Positions 6,808 through 13,260 of a DNA stretch of 13,260 nucleotides are shown one piece after another. A program made the position numbers and the translations under genes. Position 1 is the stretch's first letter. Every line of letters begins with the position of its first letter. This stretch comes from Candidatus Zhuqueibacterota bacterium 4484_219 (GTDB lineage Bacteria > Zhuqueibacterota > JdFR-76 > 4484-219): the NCBI GenBank assembly GCA_002085035.1, contig MZGM01000064.1, positions 1-13,260 of the forward strand, written 5' to 3'. The notes under the pieces are model-generated. The model had not been told where the DNA came from. It ran no database searches and saw nothing but the letters and a program-made list of their open reading frames with translations.

Positions 6808-7842
6808 ATGAATACGCAAATTTTCAAAATCTTAATTGTCCAAACTGCTTACCCTGGAGATGTAATCTTAACCACACCGATGGCTCAGATACTTAAAGAA
6901 AAACTCCAACAAGTAGAAGTTAGTTTTCTGGTTACTCCTACAACTAGGGAATTGCTTGAAAACAATCCATTTGTAGATCATATTATTTGTTACGATAAAC
7001 ACGGCAAGGAAAGATGGCCTTGGAGTTTGTTGAAACTTGCCAAACGTCTTAAAAAGATGAATTTTGACCTGGCACTTTTACCCCATCGTTCATGGCGCAG
7101 TGCTTTATTAACATTTTTTAGCCACATTCCAGTACGAGCAGGATTTGATCGTAGCCCGGCAACAATTCTCTACACCCAACAAGTACCCTATGCAACTCAA
7201 CGCCACGAAGTAGAACGAAACCTTACTTTGCTTTCAGTATTAGGGATTGGTGCTACCCAAGGAGTCGCTCCCCGTATTTTCCCTACTGATGAGGATAAGA
7301 TTTTAGTGGATCAACTTTTTCAACAGTATCAGATTCAGGATGCTATTGCCTTAGCCCCTGGCTCTGTATGGCCGACCAAGCGTTGGCTTAGCGAGCGTTT
7401 TGCAGCACTGGCAAAACAACTTCACCAGGAAGGACATTCTATAGTATTGATAGGCGGTGTTAATGATCAAAAGATTGGCAAAGAGATTGAAATAGAATGC
7501 AAGGGGCAAGTAATCAATTTAATTAGTCGTCTCAACTTGCGTCAGTCGGCAGAAGCAATTCGACGTTGCCGAGTGTTGGTTTCCAACGATAGTGCCCCTG
7601 CTCATTTAGGTGCTGCTATGGACACACCCGTAGTAGCCATATTTGGTCCTACTGTGCCCAGTTTTGGTTTTTCCCCTTATGGAAAAGAAAAACATCGAAT
7701 AGTGGAGAAAAAACTGCTTTGTCGTCCCTGTAGTAATCATGGCAGTAAAAAATGTCCCATTCGGACCTTTGAATGTATGAACGAAATTACAGTTGATATG
7801 GTCTATGAAGCTGTTCAGGATGTTCTCATAAATGAGCAATAA
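6808..7842 (+). CDS. GT9-family glycosyltransferase, LPS heptosyltransferase II (WaaF)-like
   Basis: A 344-residue GT-B fold enzyme of family GT9, which transfers heptose from ADP-heptose onto the LPS inner core at the cytoplasmic face. Landmarks are QTAYPGDVILTTP (12-24), APGSVWPTKRW (183-193) and VSNDSAPAHLGAAM (258-271), followed by IFGPT (278-282). The last two form the nucleotide-sugar binding part. A four-cysteine C-terminal cluster (C305, C308, C316, C323) resembles that of many heptosyltransferases. ATG 6808 is preferred over the TTG at 6796 because it places the first strand correctly. The stop overlaps the phosphatase start by 11 bases. Which heptose it adds cannot be decided; the WaaF label is the best guess. 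Confidence 0.88.
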   Translation: MNTQIFKILIVQTAYPGDVILTTPMAQILKEKLQQVEVSFLVTPTTRELLENNPFVDHIICYDKHGKERWPWSLLKLAKRLKKMNFDLALLPHRSWRSALLTFFSHIPVRAGFDRSPATILYTQQVPYATQRHEVERNLTLLSVLGIGATQGVAPRIFPTDEDKILVDQLFQQYQIQDAIALAPGSVWPTKRWLSERFAALAKQLHQEGHSIVLIGGVNDQKIGKEIEIECKGQVINLISRLNLRQSAEAIRRCRVLVSNDSAPAHLGAAMDTPVVAIFGPTVPSFGFSPYGKEKHRIVEKKLLCRPCSNHGSKKCPIRTFECMNEITVDMVYEAVQDVLINEQ

Positions 7843-8326
7843 ACTTTATCAAGTGCTGTTTGTCTGCACGGGCAATGCTTGTCGCAGTCCGATGGCACAA
7901 GGGATCCTTGAGCATCTGTTGCCAGAAGATTACCGCTCGAAGGTAAAAGTAACCTCGGCTGGCACTGCTGCTATTGAGAACAGCCCAGCATCGTCCCAAG
8001 CTATTGCTGTGGCCAAAGAGCACGGAATCGACATTTCCAAACATCGAGCACAGGAGTTATCGGAATCGCTGTTACGTAATTCAAACATTGTTTTTGTGAT
8101 GGCCAAAGAACATTATCAATACATTGCCCAACACTATCCACAATATCGGGACAATGTCTTTCTATTGAAGAGCTTTGATCGAAAGCCCAATCGACGCCGG
8201 CATACTGACGTACCTGACCCGATCGGTCGGCCACAAGGCTTTTACCGTCGGGTTTTTCAAGAATTAGAAAATGAAATCCGTCGCATTTTACCGCGCCTAT
8301 TACAATTGGTAGATACGAATTCATAA
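7832..8326 (+). CDS. Low-molecular-weight protein phosphatase (tyrosine or arginine)
   Basis: A 164-residue LMW protein phosphatase. The P-loop CTGNACRS begins at C12, with R18 completing CX5R, and the general acid is D129 in DVPDPIG (126-132). FVCTGNACRSPMA and the long basic C-terminal helix (about 137-160) recall the YwlE arginine-phosphatase branch. The P-loop position that is Thr in YwlE and usually Ile in tyrosine phosphatases is Ala (A16) here, so specificity is open. The gene overlaps the preceding GT9 by 11 bases, with AGGA at 7817-7820 as a possible ribosome site, and a second GT9 follows after 65 bases. This placement suggests a regulatory or maturation role in polysaccharide or LPS assembly, which is inference; no tyrosine kinase is in view. 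Confidence 0.9.
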   Translation: MSNKLYQVLFVCTGNACRSPMAQGILEHLLPEDYRSKVKVTSAGTAAIENSPASSQAIAVAKEHGIDISKHRAQELSESLLRNSNIVFVMAKEHYQYIAQHYPQYRDNVFLLKSFDRKPNRRRHTDVPDPIGRPQGFYRRVFQELENEIRRILPRLLQLVDTNS

Positions 8327-8391
8327 GAAAGTCCATTTTTTTAGAGCGCAGAGAGATTTTTTAAAACTTCTCATCACCAGGACAATCTATT

Positions 8392-9417
8392 TTGATAGAG
8401 AGTGAAAAATTTTTGCTTGTCCGTACTGACCGGATAGGGGACGTGATCCTTTCTACTCCAGTTGCGGTAGCTCTGAAGCAACATTTTCCTCAAGCTCGAA
8501 TTTTCTTTTTAGTACGGTCTTACACTAAAGAAATTGTGGAGTGTCATCCTGCTGTAGATGGTATCCTGGTGGAAGAAGAGTTCGGCAACTGGTTTAAAGC
8601 ATTGCAACGGCTGCGTGAGGAAAATTTCGGTACGGCAATTTTCTTACATCCAGAAGCCAAATGGGCAGTATTGAGCTGGTTAGCAGGTATTCCCCAGCGC
8701 ATTGGAACGGGTTTTCGTGCCTACTCGGTCTTTTTCAACCGACGTGTTTTTGAGCATCGCAAAGTTTCCCGGCGTCATGAGGTCGAGTACAATCTTTCTT
8801 TATTACGCCCTCTGGGAATTGAAAAACCGGAGGTAAAGTTTTTATTTACCATCCCTCTTGAGGCCGAAGAAAGGATCGAAGCGCTTCTGGCTAATCAGGG
8901 AGTGGATCCCAATCAGCCGCTGGTAATTTTACACCCTGGCAGTGGTGGTTCGGCTCTGAACTGGCCGGTGCAAAAATTTGCTCAGTTAGCTGATGAGTTA
9001 TTTTACCAGCATAAGGTCCGGGTTGTGGTAACTGGGGTTCATTCAGAAAAAAAGCTTATCGATGAATTTTTTCGTTTAACAAAAGCGCCTGTTCTTCGGC
9101 TTGACGGCCAGTTGTCGTTAAAAGAGTTGGGGGCACTGCTGCGACGTGCGAACCTTTTGATCGCAAATAGTACGGGCCCACTACATCTAGCAGTGGCAAT
9201 GGGTACGGAGGTAATTGGCCTGTATTGTCCCATTCGACCTTGTCACCCGGACCGTTGGGGCCCTTATGGAAAACCGACATCGGTTGTTATGCCTCCAGTA
9301 GGGGAATGTCAAAAATGCAATCCTTCGCGCTGTCCCCACTATAATTGTATGGACAAAATAAGTGTTAAAGATGTGCTAAAAATGGCCGAAATAAATATTA
9401 GAGGTATTGTAACTTAA
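8392..9417 (+). CDS. Second GT9-family (heptosyltransferase-like) glycosyltransferase
   Basis: A 341-residue GT9 enzyme. It shows RTDRIGDVILSTP (11-23), HPGSGGSALNWP (181-192) and NSTGPLHLAVAMG (259-271), the family's core blocks, plus a C-terminal four-cysteine cluster (C306, C309, C314, C319). It is clearly related to the GT9 gene upstream but diverged, which suggests successive transfers in core assembly rather than a recent duplicate. The start is TTG 8392, supported by AGGA at 8379-8382; a TTG at 8413 is possible but would clip the first strand. The DRIGD motif resembles heptosyltransferases of the WaaC/RfaQ type and uncharacterised GT9 proteins, so acceptor and sugar are uncertain. Confidence 0.88.
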   Translation: MIESEKFLLVRTDRIGDVILSTPVAVALKQHFPQARIFFLVRSYTKEIVECHPAVDGILVEEEFGNWFKALQRLREENFGTAIFLHPEAKWAVLSWLAGIPQRIGTGFRAYSVFFNRRVFEHRKVSRRHEVEYNLSLLRPLGIEKPEVKFLFTIPLEAEERIEALLANQGVDPNQPLVILHPGSGGSALNWPVQKFAQLADELFYQHKVRVVVTGVHSEKKLIDEFFRLTKAPVLRLDGQLSLKELGALLRRANLLIANSTGPLHLAVAMGTEVIGLYCPIRPCHPDRWGPYGKPTSVVMPPVGECQKCNPSRCPHYNCMDKISVKDVLKMAEINIRGIVT

Positions 9418-9437
9418 CTTAGGGAGTACAGATCAAG

Positions 9438-10096
9438 GTGAAACAAATAATCTTAACTTTATGGACAGTTGTGACGGTTCAAATCTTATCTTTCTTATGG
9501 GCTCCCCTCAGTCAGGGACAGACTTTATCCCCATTCACATCGAACGGGAACAATAAGGTAGTTGTAAGTGATAGCTCCAAAGCAGCAGATGCAAATTTAG
9601 GATTAAATGACACAGTTACCCTGGAAAAAACAATATATTACCCTCGCCGAATTCCCAATTCATCCTTTCGAGTGGGTGAAAAATTGACTTTTTTAATCCG
9701 CTGGGGACCGCTGCATGCGGGTACTGCAGTGATGGAAATTCCAGAAATTACCAGGGTGCAAAATCGAAAAGTCTATCGTCCGCGTTGTATTACGTTCGTA
9801 CCCAGGATTTAATTGTGGGAACATCAATTGCTGTAGATAACTATGCGAGTGGCAAAATCTATCCTTTGGAGGTCAAGGTATTACGACGAGAGCGGGTCAA
9901 AGTGCCAGCAGGCGTTTTTGATTGCATCGTGGTGAAACCCATCCTTAAAAGCACTGGTATTTTCCAGCAAAAAGGAAGCCTAAAGGTCTGGCTAACTGAC
10001 GATCGTCGTCGAATGCCAGTATTGATGAAAAGCGAAATTGTGATCGGGTCAATCGTCGCTGAATTGACCGATTACAAGGGAGTAGTAACTGACTAA
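9438..10096 (+). pseudogene. DUF3108 periplasmic protein, interrupted by internal deletion and frame change
   Basis: DUF3108 proteins are exported beta-rich proteins of unknown biochemical role in diderms. The 5' part (9438-9812, GTG start) encodes a signal peptide (hydrophobic core about 11-23, cut near SQG), a low-complexity linker, then SSFRVGEKLTFLIRWG (about 75-90) and HAGTAVMEI (93-101), the family's opening. It turns to nonsense after NRKVYRP and stops at 9812. From about 9780 a second frame reads SALYYVRTQDL, then VPAGVFDCIVVKP, VWLTDDRRRMPV and GSIVAELTDYKG, the family's closing half, ending at TAA 10094-10096. The middle of the domain (about 75-85 residues by memory of the family) is missing and the frames differ by two. 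As written the product would be non-functional. A true deletion or an assembly error could explain it. Confidence 0.85.
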
Positions 10097-10151
10097 AGTA
10101 AAAATAATCTTTGGTACGCAATATGTCCAAATAATTACTTATCACCACGGC

Positions 10152-11054
10152 ATGTCTTTCAAACAGTTTTGGAATTCCCTACCCAAGATTCTTGTTGGAG
10201 CACAATTTCATGAATTTGTTACCCATGTAGTGAAGGCTCATCGACAAAACAAACCATTTATCTGGATGATGGGAGCGCATCCCATTAAATGTGGCTTAAA
10301 TCCTATTATTATCGATTTAATGGAAAAAGGTGTCATCACAGCTTTGGCCACAAATGGTGCTGGTGCTATTCATGATGTCGAATTGGCATACTGGGGACAG
10401 ACGTCGGAAGATGTTACCGCCAACTTACAAAACGGATCGTTTGGCATGGTAAAAGAAACTGCCGAAATTATTAACGAAACCATCTCTCTGGCTAGAAAAA
10501 AAAACCTGGGTTACGGCGAAGCGTTAGGACAACGTATTTCTCAAGATTTACCACCCTATTGCCATCTCAGTCTTTTGGCTAAAGGTTATCAATTAAATCT
10601 TCCGGTAACAGTGCACGTGGGACTGGGCACAGATATCATGCATCAGCATCCCAATGCTGACGGAGCCGCTATCGGGGAACTTAGCTTACGTGATTTTCGC
10701 ATCTTAGCTCAGATCGTAACTCAACTTGGCGGTAAAATCTCTACGGATTTACCCAACTCTACAGATTCCAACCACGGTGGAATAGTAGCTAACGTAGGCT
10801 CATGTGTAATATTACCTGAAGTTTTCCTCAAAGCATTAACTGTTGCTCGTAATCTTGGCTATGAAGTCACTCACTTTTACACCGCTAACTTCGACATGTT
10901 ACCCCACTATCGACCCCGAGTTAATGTAGTGCAACGTCCTACTATGGCCGGAGGCAAAGGCTACAATTTTACTGGCCATCATGAGATAATGATCCCACTG
11001 CTGGCTGCAGCAATCATTGAAACTCTTGAGGAGCTGGCAACAAATCACAAATAA
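10152..11054 (+). CDS. Conserved protein, loosely deoxyhypusine-synthase-like
   Basis: A 300-residue soluble protein with no signal peptide or membrane segment. Strong-looking blocks are MMGAHPIKCGLNP (39-51), ALATNGAGAIHDVELA (64-79), GQTSEDV (82-88), GSFGM (95-99), HVGLGTDIMHQHP (155-167), DGAAIGEL (170-177), STDSNHGGIVANVGS (203-217) and QRPTMAGGKGY (261-271). The glycine-rich segments and order recall the NAD-binding fold of deoxyhypusine synthase, but the spermidine-site HHICNAN block with its catalytic lysine is not seen, so it should not be called a deoxyhypusine synthase. The histidine- and aspartate-rich HVGLGTDIMHQHP could bind a metal or substrate. No clear ribosome site precedes the ATG. 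It stands apart from the LPS genes by 55 bases upstream and 59 bases downstream. I recognise the family as widespread but have no firm function for it. Confidence 0.7.
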   Translation: MSFKQFWNSLPKILVGAQFHEFVTHVVKAHRQNKPFIWMMGAHPIKCGLNPIIIDLMEKGVITALATNGAGAIHDVELAYWGQTSEDVTANLQNGSFGMVKETAEIINETISLARKKNLGYGEALGQRISQDLPPYCHLSLLAKGYQLNLPVTVHVGLGTDIMHQHPNADGAAIGELSLRDFRILAQIVTQLGGKISTDLPNSTDSNHGGIVANVGSCVILPEVFLKALTVARNLGYEVTHFYTANFDMLPHYRPRVNVVQRPTMAGGKGYNFTGHHEIMIPLLAAAIIETLEELATNHK

Positions 11055-11101
11055 TTCAATGATTATTTAGCCATTCCCCGTCAGGAATTTAATCTAACCT
11101 T

Positions 11102-11109
11102 GGGAGGAA
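11102..11109 (+). promoter_or_regulatory. Strong Shine-Dalgarno of the YchF-type gene
   Basis: GGGAGGAA lies 4-6 bases before the ATG at 11114 and is the best ribosome site in the window. It contrasts with neighbouring genes that have weak or no such site, and fixes the YchF start. Confidence 0.7.
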
Positions 11110-11113
11110 GATT

Positions 11114-12202
11114 ATGCGAATTGGTGTTATCGGATTGCCTTTGTCAGGCAAGACGACATTATTCAATGTGCTCACAGGCTCTCAGGTAGAAACCAGCAGT
11201 TTTTCCGGGGGACGGCAATCACACTTGGGGACGGTAAAGGTGCCTGATGCCCGGTTGGATTTTATTCATCAAAGCTATCCGGAACACAAAAAAATTCAAA
11301 CTATTGTGGAGTATGTTGATGTAGTAGGAATAGCAAAGGGGGCTACTCGATCGGTAACAATTCTTGATGAACTTCTTAACCAGTTGCGCAACTGCGAAGC
11401 GTTGTTATTAGTAGTAAGAGATTTTGCCAACGATAGAGTCCCCCATCCAGAAGGAAAGATCAATCCTCAACAGGACGTTCAGATTGTGGAAACGGAGCTT
11501 TTGCTGTCCGATTTGGCTATTCTGGAAACTCGCATCAACCGTTTACAAAAGGAAATAGCAAAACGTAAAGACGCAAAAGATGAGAAAGAGTTGTTGGTTC
11601 TCGAAAAATGTCGAGGCTTTGTGGAAAATGAAAAACCCCTTCGTGAATTAGAATTAACCGAAGAGGAAAACAAACTAATTCGTGGCTATCAGTTCTTGAG
11701 TGCTAAACCCTTACTTATTGTTTTAAATATCGGAGAAGAGCACATTGGTCAAGAGGAACAACGACTGCAGATTTTACAATCCTATGCTAACCGTCCTCGT
11801 ACTAGAATTGCTGCTCTCTCTGCTGAAATTGAAATGGAGATTTCTCAACTAGAGGCGGCAGATGCGGCGATATTCCGTCAGGACTTGGGAATCAAGGAAG
11901 TAGCAGTAGAAAAACTAATTCGCGAATCTTACGCTCTGTTAGGATTGATTTCGTTTTTCACCATTGGCACCAACGAAGTACGGGCATGGACTATTCGCCA
12001 GGGAACGACCGCACAGAAAGCCGCCGGTGTTGTACACACTGATATGGAACGTGGATTCATCCGTGCTGAAGTTGTACATTTTAACGATTACCAAAAATAT
12101 GGTTCAATTTCAAAAGTCCGAGAAATGGCCGCCCTTCACCTGGAAGGTAAAGACTACGTTATTCACGATGGTGACATTGTTTTTTTCCGTTTCCATGTGT
12201 AG
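11114..12202 (+). CDS. ychF: YchF/Obg-family ribosome-associated NTPase
   Basis: A 362-residue P-loop NTPase of the YchF/OLA1 branch, which binds ribosomes and hydrolyses ATP in preference to GTP. The G1 loop is GLPLSGKTT (7-15), where most YchF proteins have GLPNVGKST. The G3-like DVVG is at 69-72, and the G4 position has LNIGEE (204-209) in place of NKxD, as expected for the ATP-preferring YchF group. A coiled-coil insertion spans about 125-175. The C-terminal TGS-type domain (about 277-362) holds ISFFTIGTNEVRAW, the block around HTDMERGFIRAEV, LEGKDYVIHDGD and a terminal FRFHV, all highly typical. Length equals the family norm. The altered P-loop suggests a divergent paralogue; another canonical ychF elsewhere in the genome is possible. 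Confidence 0.92.
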   Translation: MRIGVIGLPLSGKTTLFNVLTGSQVETSSFSGGRQSHLGTVKVPDARLDFIHQSYPEHKKIQTIVEYVDVVGIAKGATRSVTILDELLNQLRNCEALLLVVRDFANDRVPHPEGKINPQQDVQIVETELLLSDLAILETRINRLQKEIAKRKDAKDEKELLVLEKCRGFVENEKPLRELELTEEENKLIRGYQFLSAKPLLIVLNIGEEHIGQEEQRLQILQSYANRPRTRIAALSAEIEMEISQLEAADAAIFRQDLGIKEVAVEKLIRESYALLGLISFFTIGTNEVRAWTIRQGTTAQKAAGVVHTDMERGFIRAEVVHFNDYQKYGSISKVREMAALHLEGKDYVIHDGDIVFFRFHV

Positions 12203-12234
12203 GTCAATAACCTCTTGGTTTTATAACTATCAAA

Positions 12235-13221
12235 ATGAAGTCAACTAAGACAAAACTACTATTAGGCATTTTGGTCAGCTCCTTATTTGTCTATTTAGCC
12301 TTTCGGAAGATTCATGTCGAAGAGATGCTACACGCATTCGGCCAGTTGAACTGTTGGTATCTGTTACCAGCACTTTTGTTCGTTTTCTTGAGTTTGTGGA
12401 TCCGTGCGGTACGATGGGGCTATTTTTTACGTCCAATAAAAAGAGTAAACCTAAAAGCCCTGTTTAGTTCATTGATGATCGGTTACATGGCCAACAATAT
12501 ATTCCCAGCACATTTGGGAGAATTGCTTCGGGCTTATTCTGTCGGTCGCACTGCAAGGGTTTCGAGCGTTTCTGCCTTGGCAAGCATTATGGTGGAACGC
12601 ATCCTGGATGTGCTGACGTTATTGCTAATCTTTGCCATAACTGTTTTGTTTCAGCCGTTTCCTGACTATGTGCAGCAGAGTAGTTATGTTATCTTTGGTA
12701 TCACGATGGGGGGAATTATTTTCCTTAGCGCACTTGTCTATCGTACAGAAGCTACACTTAAATTCGTCTTGTTCTGTAGCCGCCCTCTTCCACAAAAGCT
12801 TTCCGACCGACTACAGAAGTTTTCCCGTTCGCTACTGGAGGGATTTCTTTCGTTAAAACAGCCTCGACATTATCCTGTTATTGTACTTACATCAATATTA
12901 ATATGGAGTTGCTACATTGCAACTGTTCAATGCACAATTTTTGCTTTCGGGTTCCACCACAATCAGAATTTACCCTGGGTAGCAAGTATTGTGATATTAG
13001 TGATGGTTGGTTTCAGCGTGGCAATCCCCTCTTCTCCGGGTTACATTGGTACTTATCACTATTTTTGCATGGTAGGACTAAGCCTCTATGGGATTGAAGC
13101 CAGTTCAGCTTTTAGCTTTGCTATTGTACTCCATTTACTTAATTTTATTCCTTTGACAGTGGCAGGACTCTACTATTTTTGGCAAGAACATTTTACTATT
13201 CGCGAAGCTTTTAGCCGTTAA
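12235..13221 (+). CDS. LPG-synthase-TM / UPF0104-family polytopic membrane protein
   Basis: A 328-residue integral membrane protein of the family that includes the flippase-like half of MprF and AglD-type proteins. About eight hydrophobic spans can be seen (near 8-24, 41-58, 75-92, 113-140, 150-168, 213-240, 247-285, 290-317, some of them double). Signature blocks are YMANNIFPAHLGELLRAY (84-101), ERILD (121-125) and IPSSPGYIGTYHY (264-276). The family is linked to lipid or lipid-linked sugar handling in the inner membrane, often beside glycosyltransferases. The catalytic lysyl-transfer domain of MprF is absent, so only the membrane part is present. The ATG is 32 bases after the YchF stop and has no obvious Shine-Dalgarno. 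A role in envelope lipid translocation is inferred. Confidence 0.88.
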   Translation: MKSTKTKLLLGILVSSLFVYLAFRKIHVEEMLHAFGQLNCWYLLPALLFVFLSLWIRAVRWGYFLRPIKRVNLKALFSSLMIGYMANNIFPAHLGELLRAYSVGRTARVSSVSALASIMVERILDVLTLLLIFAITVLFQPFPDYVQQSSYVIFGITMGGIIFLSALVYRTEATLKFVLFCSRPLPQKLSDRLQKFSRSLLEGFLSLKQPRHYPVIVLTSILIWSCYIATVQCTIFAFGFHHNQNLPWVASIVILVMVGFSVAIPSSPGYIGTYHYFCMVGLSLYGIEASSAFSFAIVLHLLNFIPLTVAGLYYFWQEHFTIREAFSR

Positions 13222-13222
13222 A

Positions 13223-13260
13223 ATGAACTCGTTTGTTAATCTTAGACAATGGGTGAACGT
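13223..13260 (+). CDS. Possible start of a further gene, cut by the window end
   Basis: An ATG two bases after the preceding stop opens a frame of 12 codons (MNSFVNLRQWVN) with no stop before the window ends. The tight spacing fits the operon style here, but the piece is too short to identify and no ribosome site is clear. Confidence 0.3.
   Translation, partial: MNSFVNLRQWVN

Noticed and set aside
8001..8336. Minus-strand open frame of 111 codons opposite the LMW phosphatase
   Set aside because: The + strand frame has the catalytic P-loop and DP motif; the antisense product has no recognisable features.
11044..11070. AATAAT/ATTATT inverted repeat at the end of the conserved gene as a terminator or operator
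   Set aside because: The arms are short and purely A/T, so they are likely by chance; there is no T-run.
12668..13097. Short + strand open frames within the membrane protein gene
   Set aside because: They are other-frame shadows of the LPG-synthase-TM gene, which has clear family motifs in its own frame.
1..13260. CRISPR array, tRNA, rRNA, transposase, toxin-antitoxin or defence system
   Set aside because: I saw no evenly spaced direct repeats, cloverleaf-like sequence, rRNA-like stretch, or proteins of those families; the window is mainly envelope and housekeeping genes.

Overview
The window is about 13.3 kb of moderately AT-leaning bacterial DNA. All recognisable genes lie on the + strand and are tightly packed, with several overlapping starts and stops. 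The content (lpxB, lpxK, an LpxL-type acyltransferase, a DUF374 acyltransferase and two GT9 heptosyltransferase-like genes) points to a diderm that makes lipid A and a heptose-type LPS core. The gene mix (DUF3108 protein, sigma-54 response regulator, divergent YchF, LPG-synthase-TM-type membrane protein) recalls deep-branching or FCB-like phyla such as Calditrichota/KSB1. This placement is an impression from protein style, not a database result.

Layout. Bases 1-252 hold no gene but carry two palindromic repeat-like units: a short GC-rich hairpin at 1-31, and a 114-bp unit at 105-218 bounded by perfect 11-bp inverted repeats. A compact run follows: an isoprenylcysteine-methyltransferase-family membrane protein (253-828), lpxB (833-1957), a DUF374 acyltransferase (1954-2625) and lpxK (2606-3377, broken). 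Next is an NtrC-family response regulator (3438-4814). After a 111-bp gap with a possible promoter come a secreted/anchored gluzincin peptidase (4926-5846) and an LpxL-like acyltransferase (5858-6739). These are followed by a GT9 glycosyltransferase (6808-7842), a low-molecular-weight phosphatase (7832-8326), a second GT9 (8392-9417) and a DUF3108 gene (9438-10096, broken). The last part holds a conserved protein loosely resembling deoxyhypusine synthase (10152-11054), a YchF-type GTPase (11114-12202), an eight-or-so-pass LPG-synthase-TM protein (12235-13221) and possibly the first 12 codons of another gene.

How the genes fit together. LpxB condenses the lipid A disaccharide, LpxK phosphorylates it, and the LpxL-like enzyme adds a secondary acyl chain. 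The DUF374 protein probably acts on a related lipid or Kdo-lipid step, and the GT9 enzymes extend the inner core. The response regulator may tie this envelope programme to a sensor kinase, which is not in the window.

The strongest anomaly is that two normally intact genes, lpxK and the DUF3108 gene, are each interrupted. Each has an internal loss of roughly 75-95 codons, and the two recognisable halves sit in different frames. No other gene here is damaged. Because lpxK is normally needed for lipid A and the two losses are alike in size, an assembly artefact must be weighed against true gene decay. I did not find a convincing wholly new defence, mobile or RNA system in this window.
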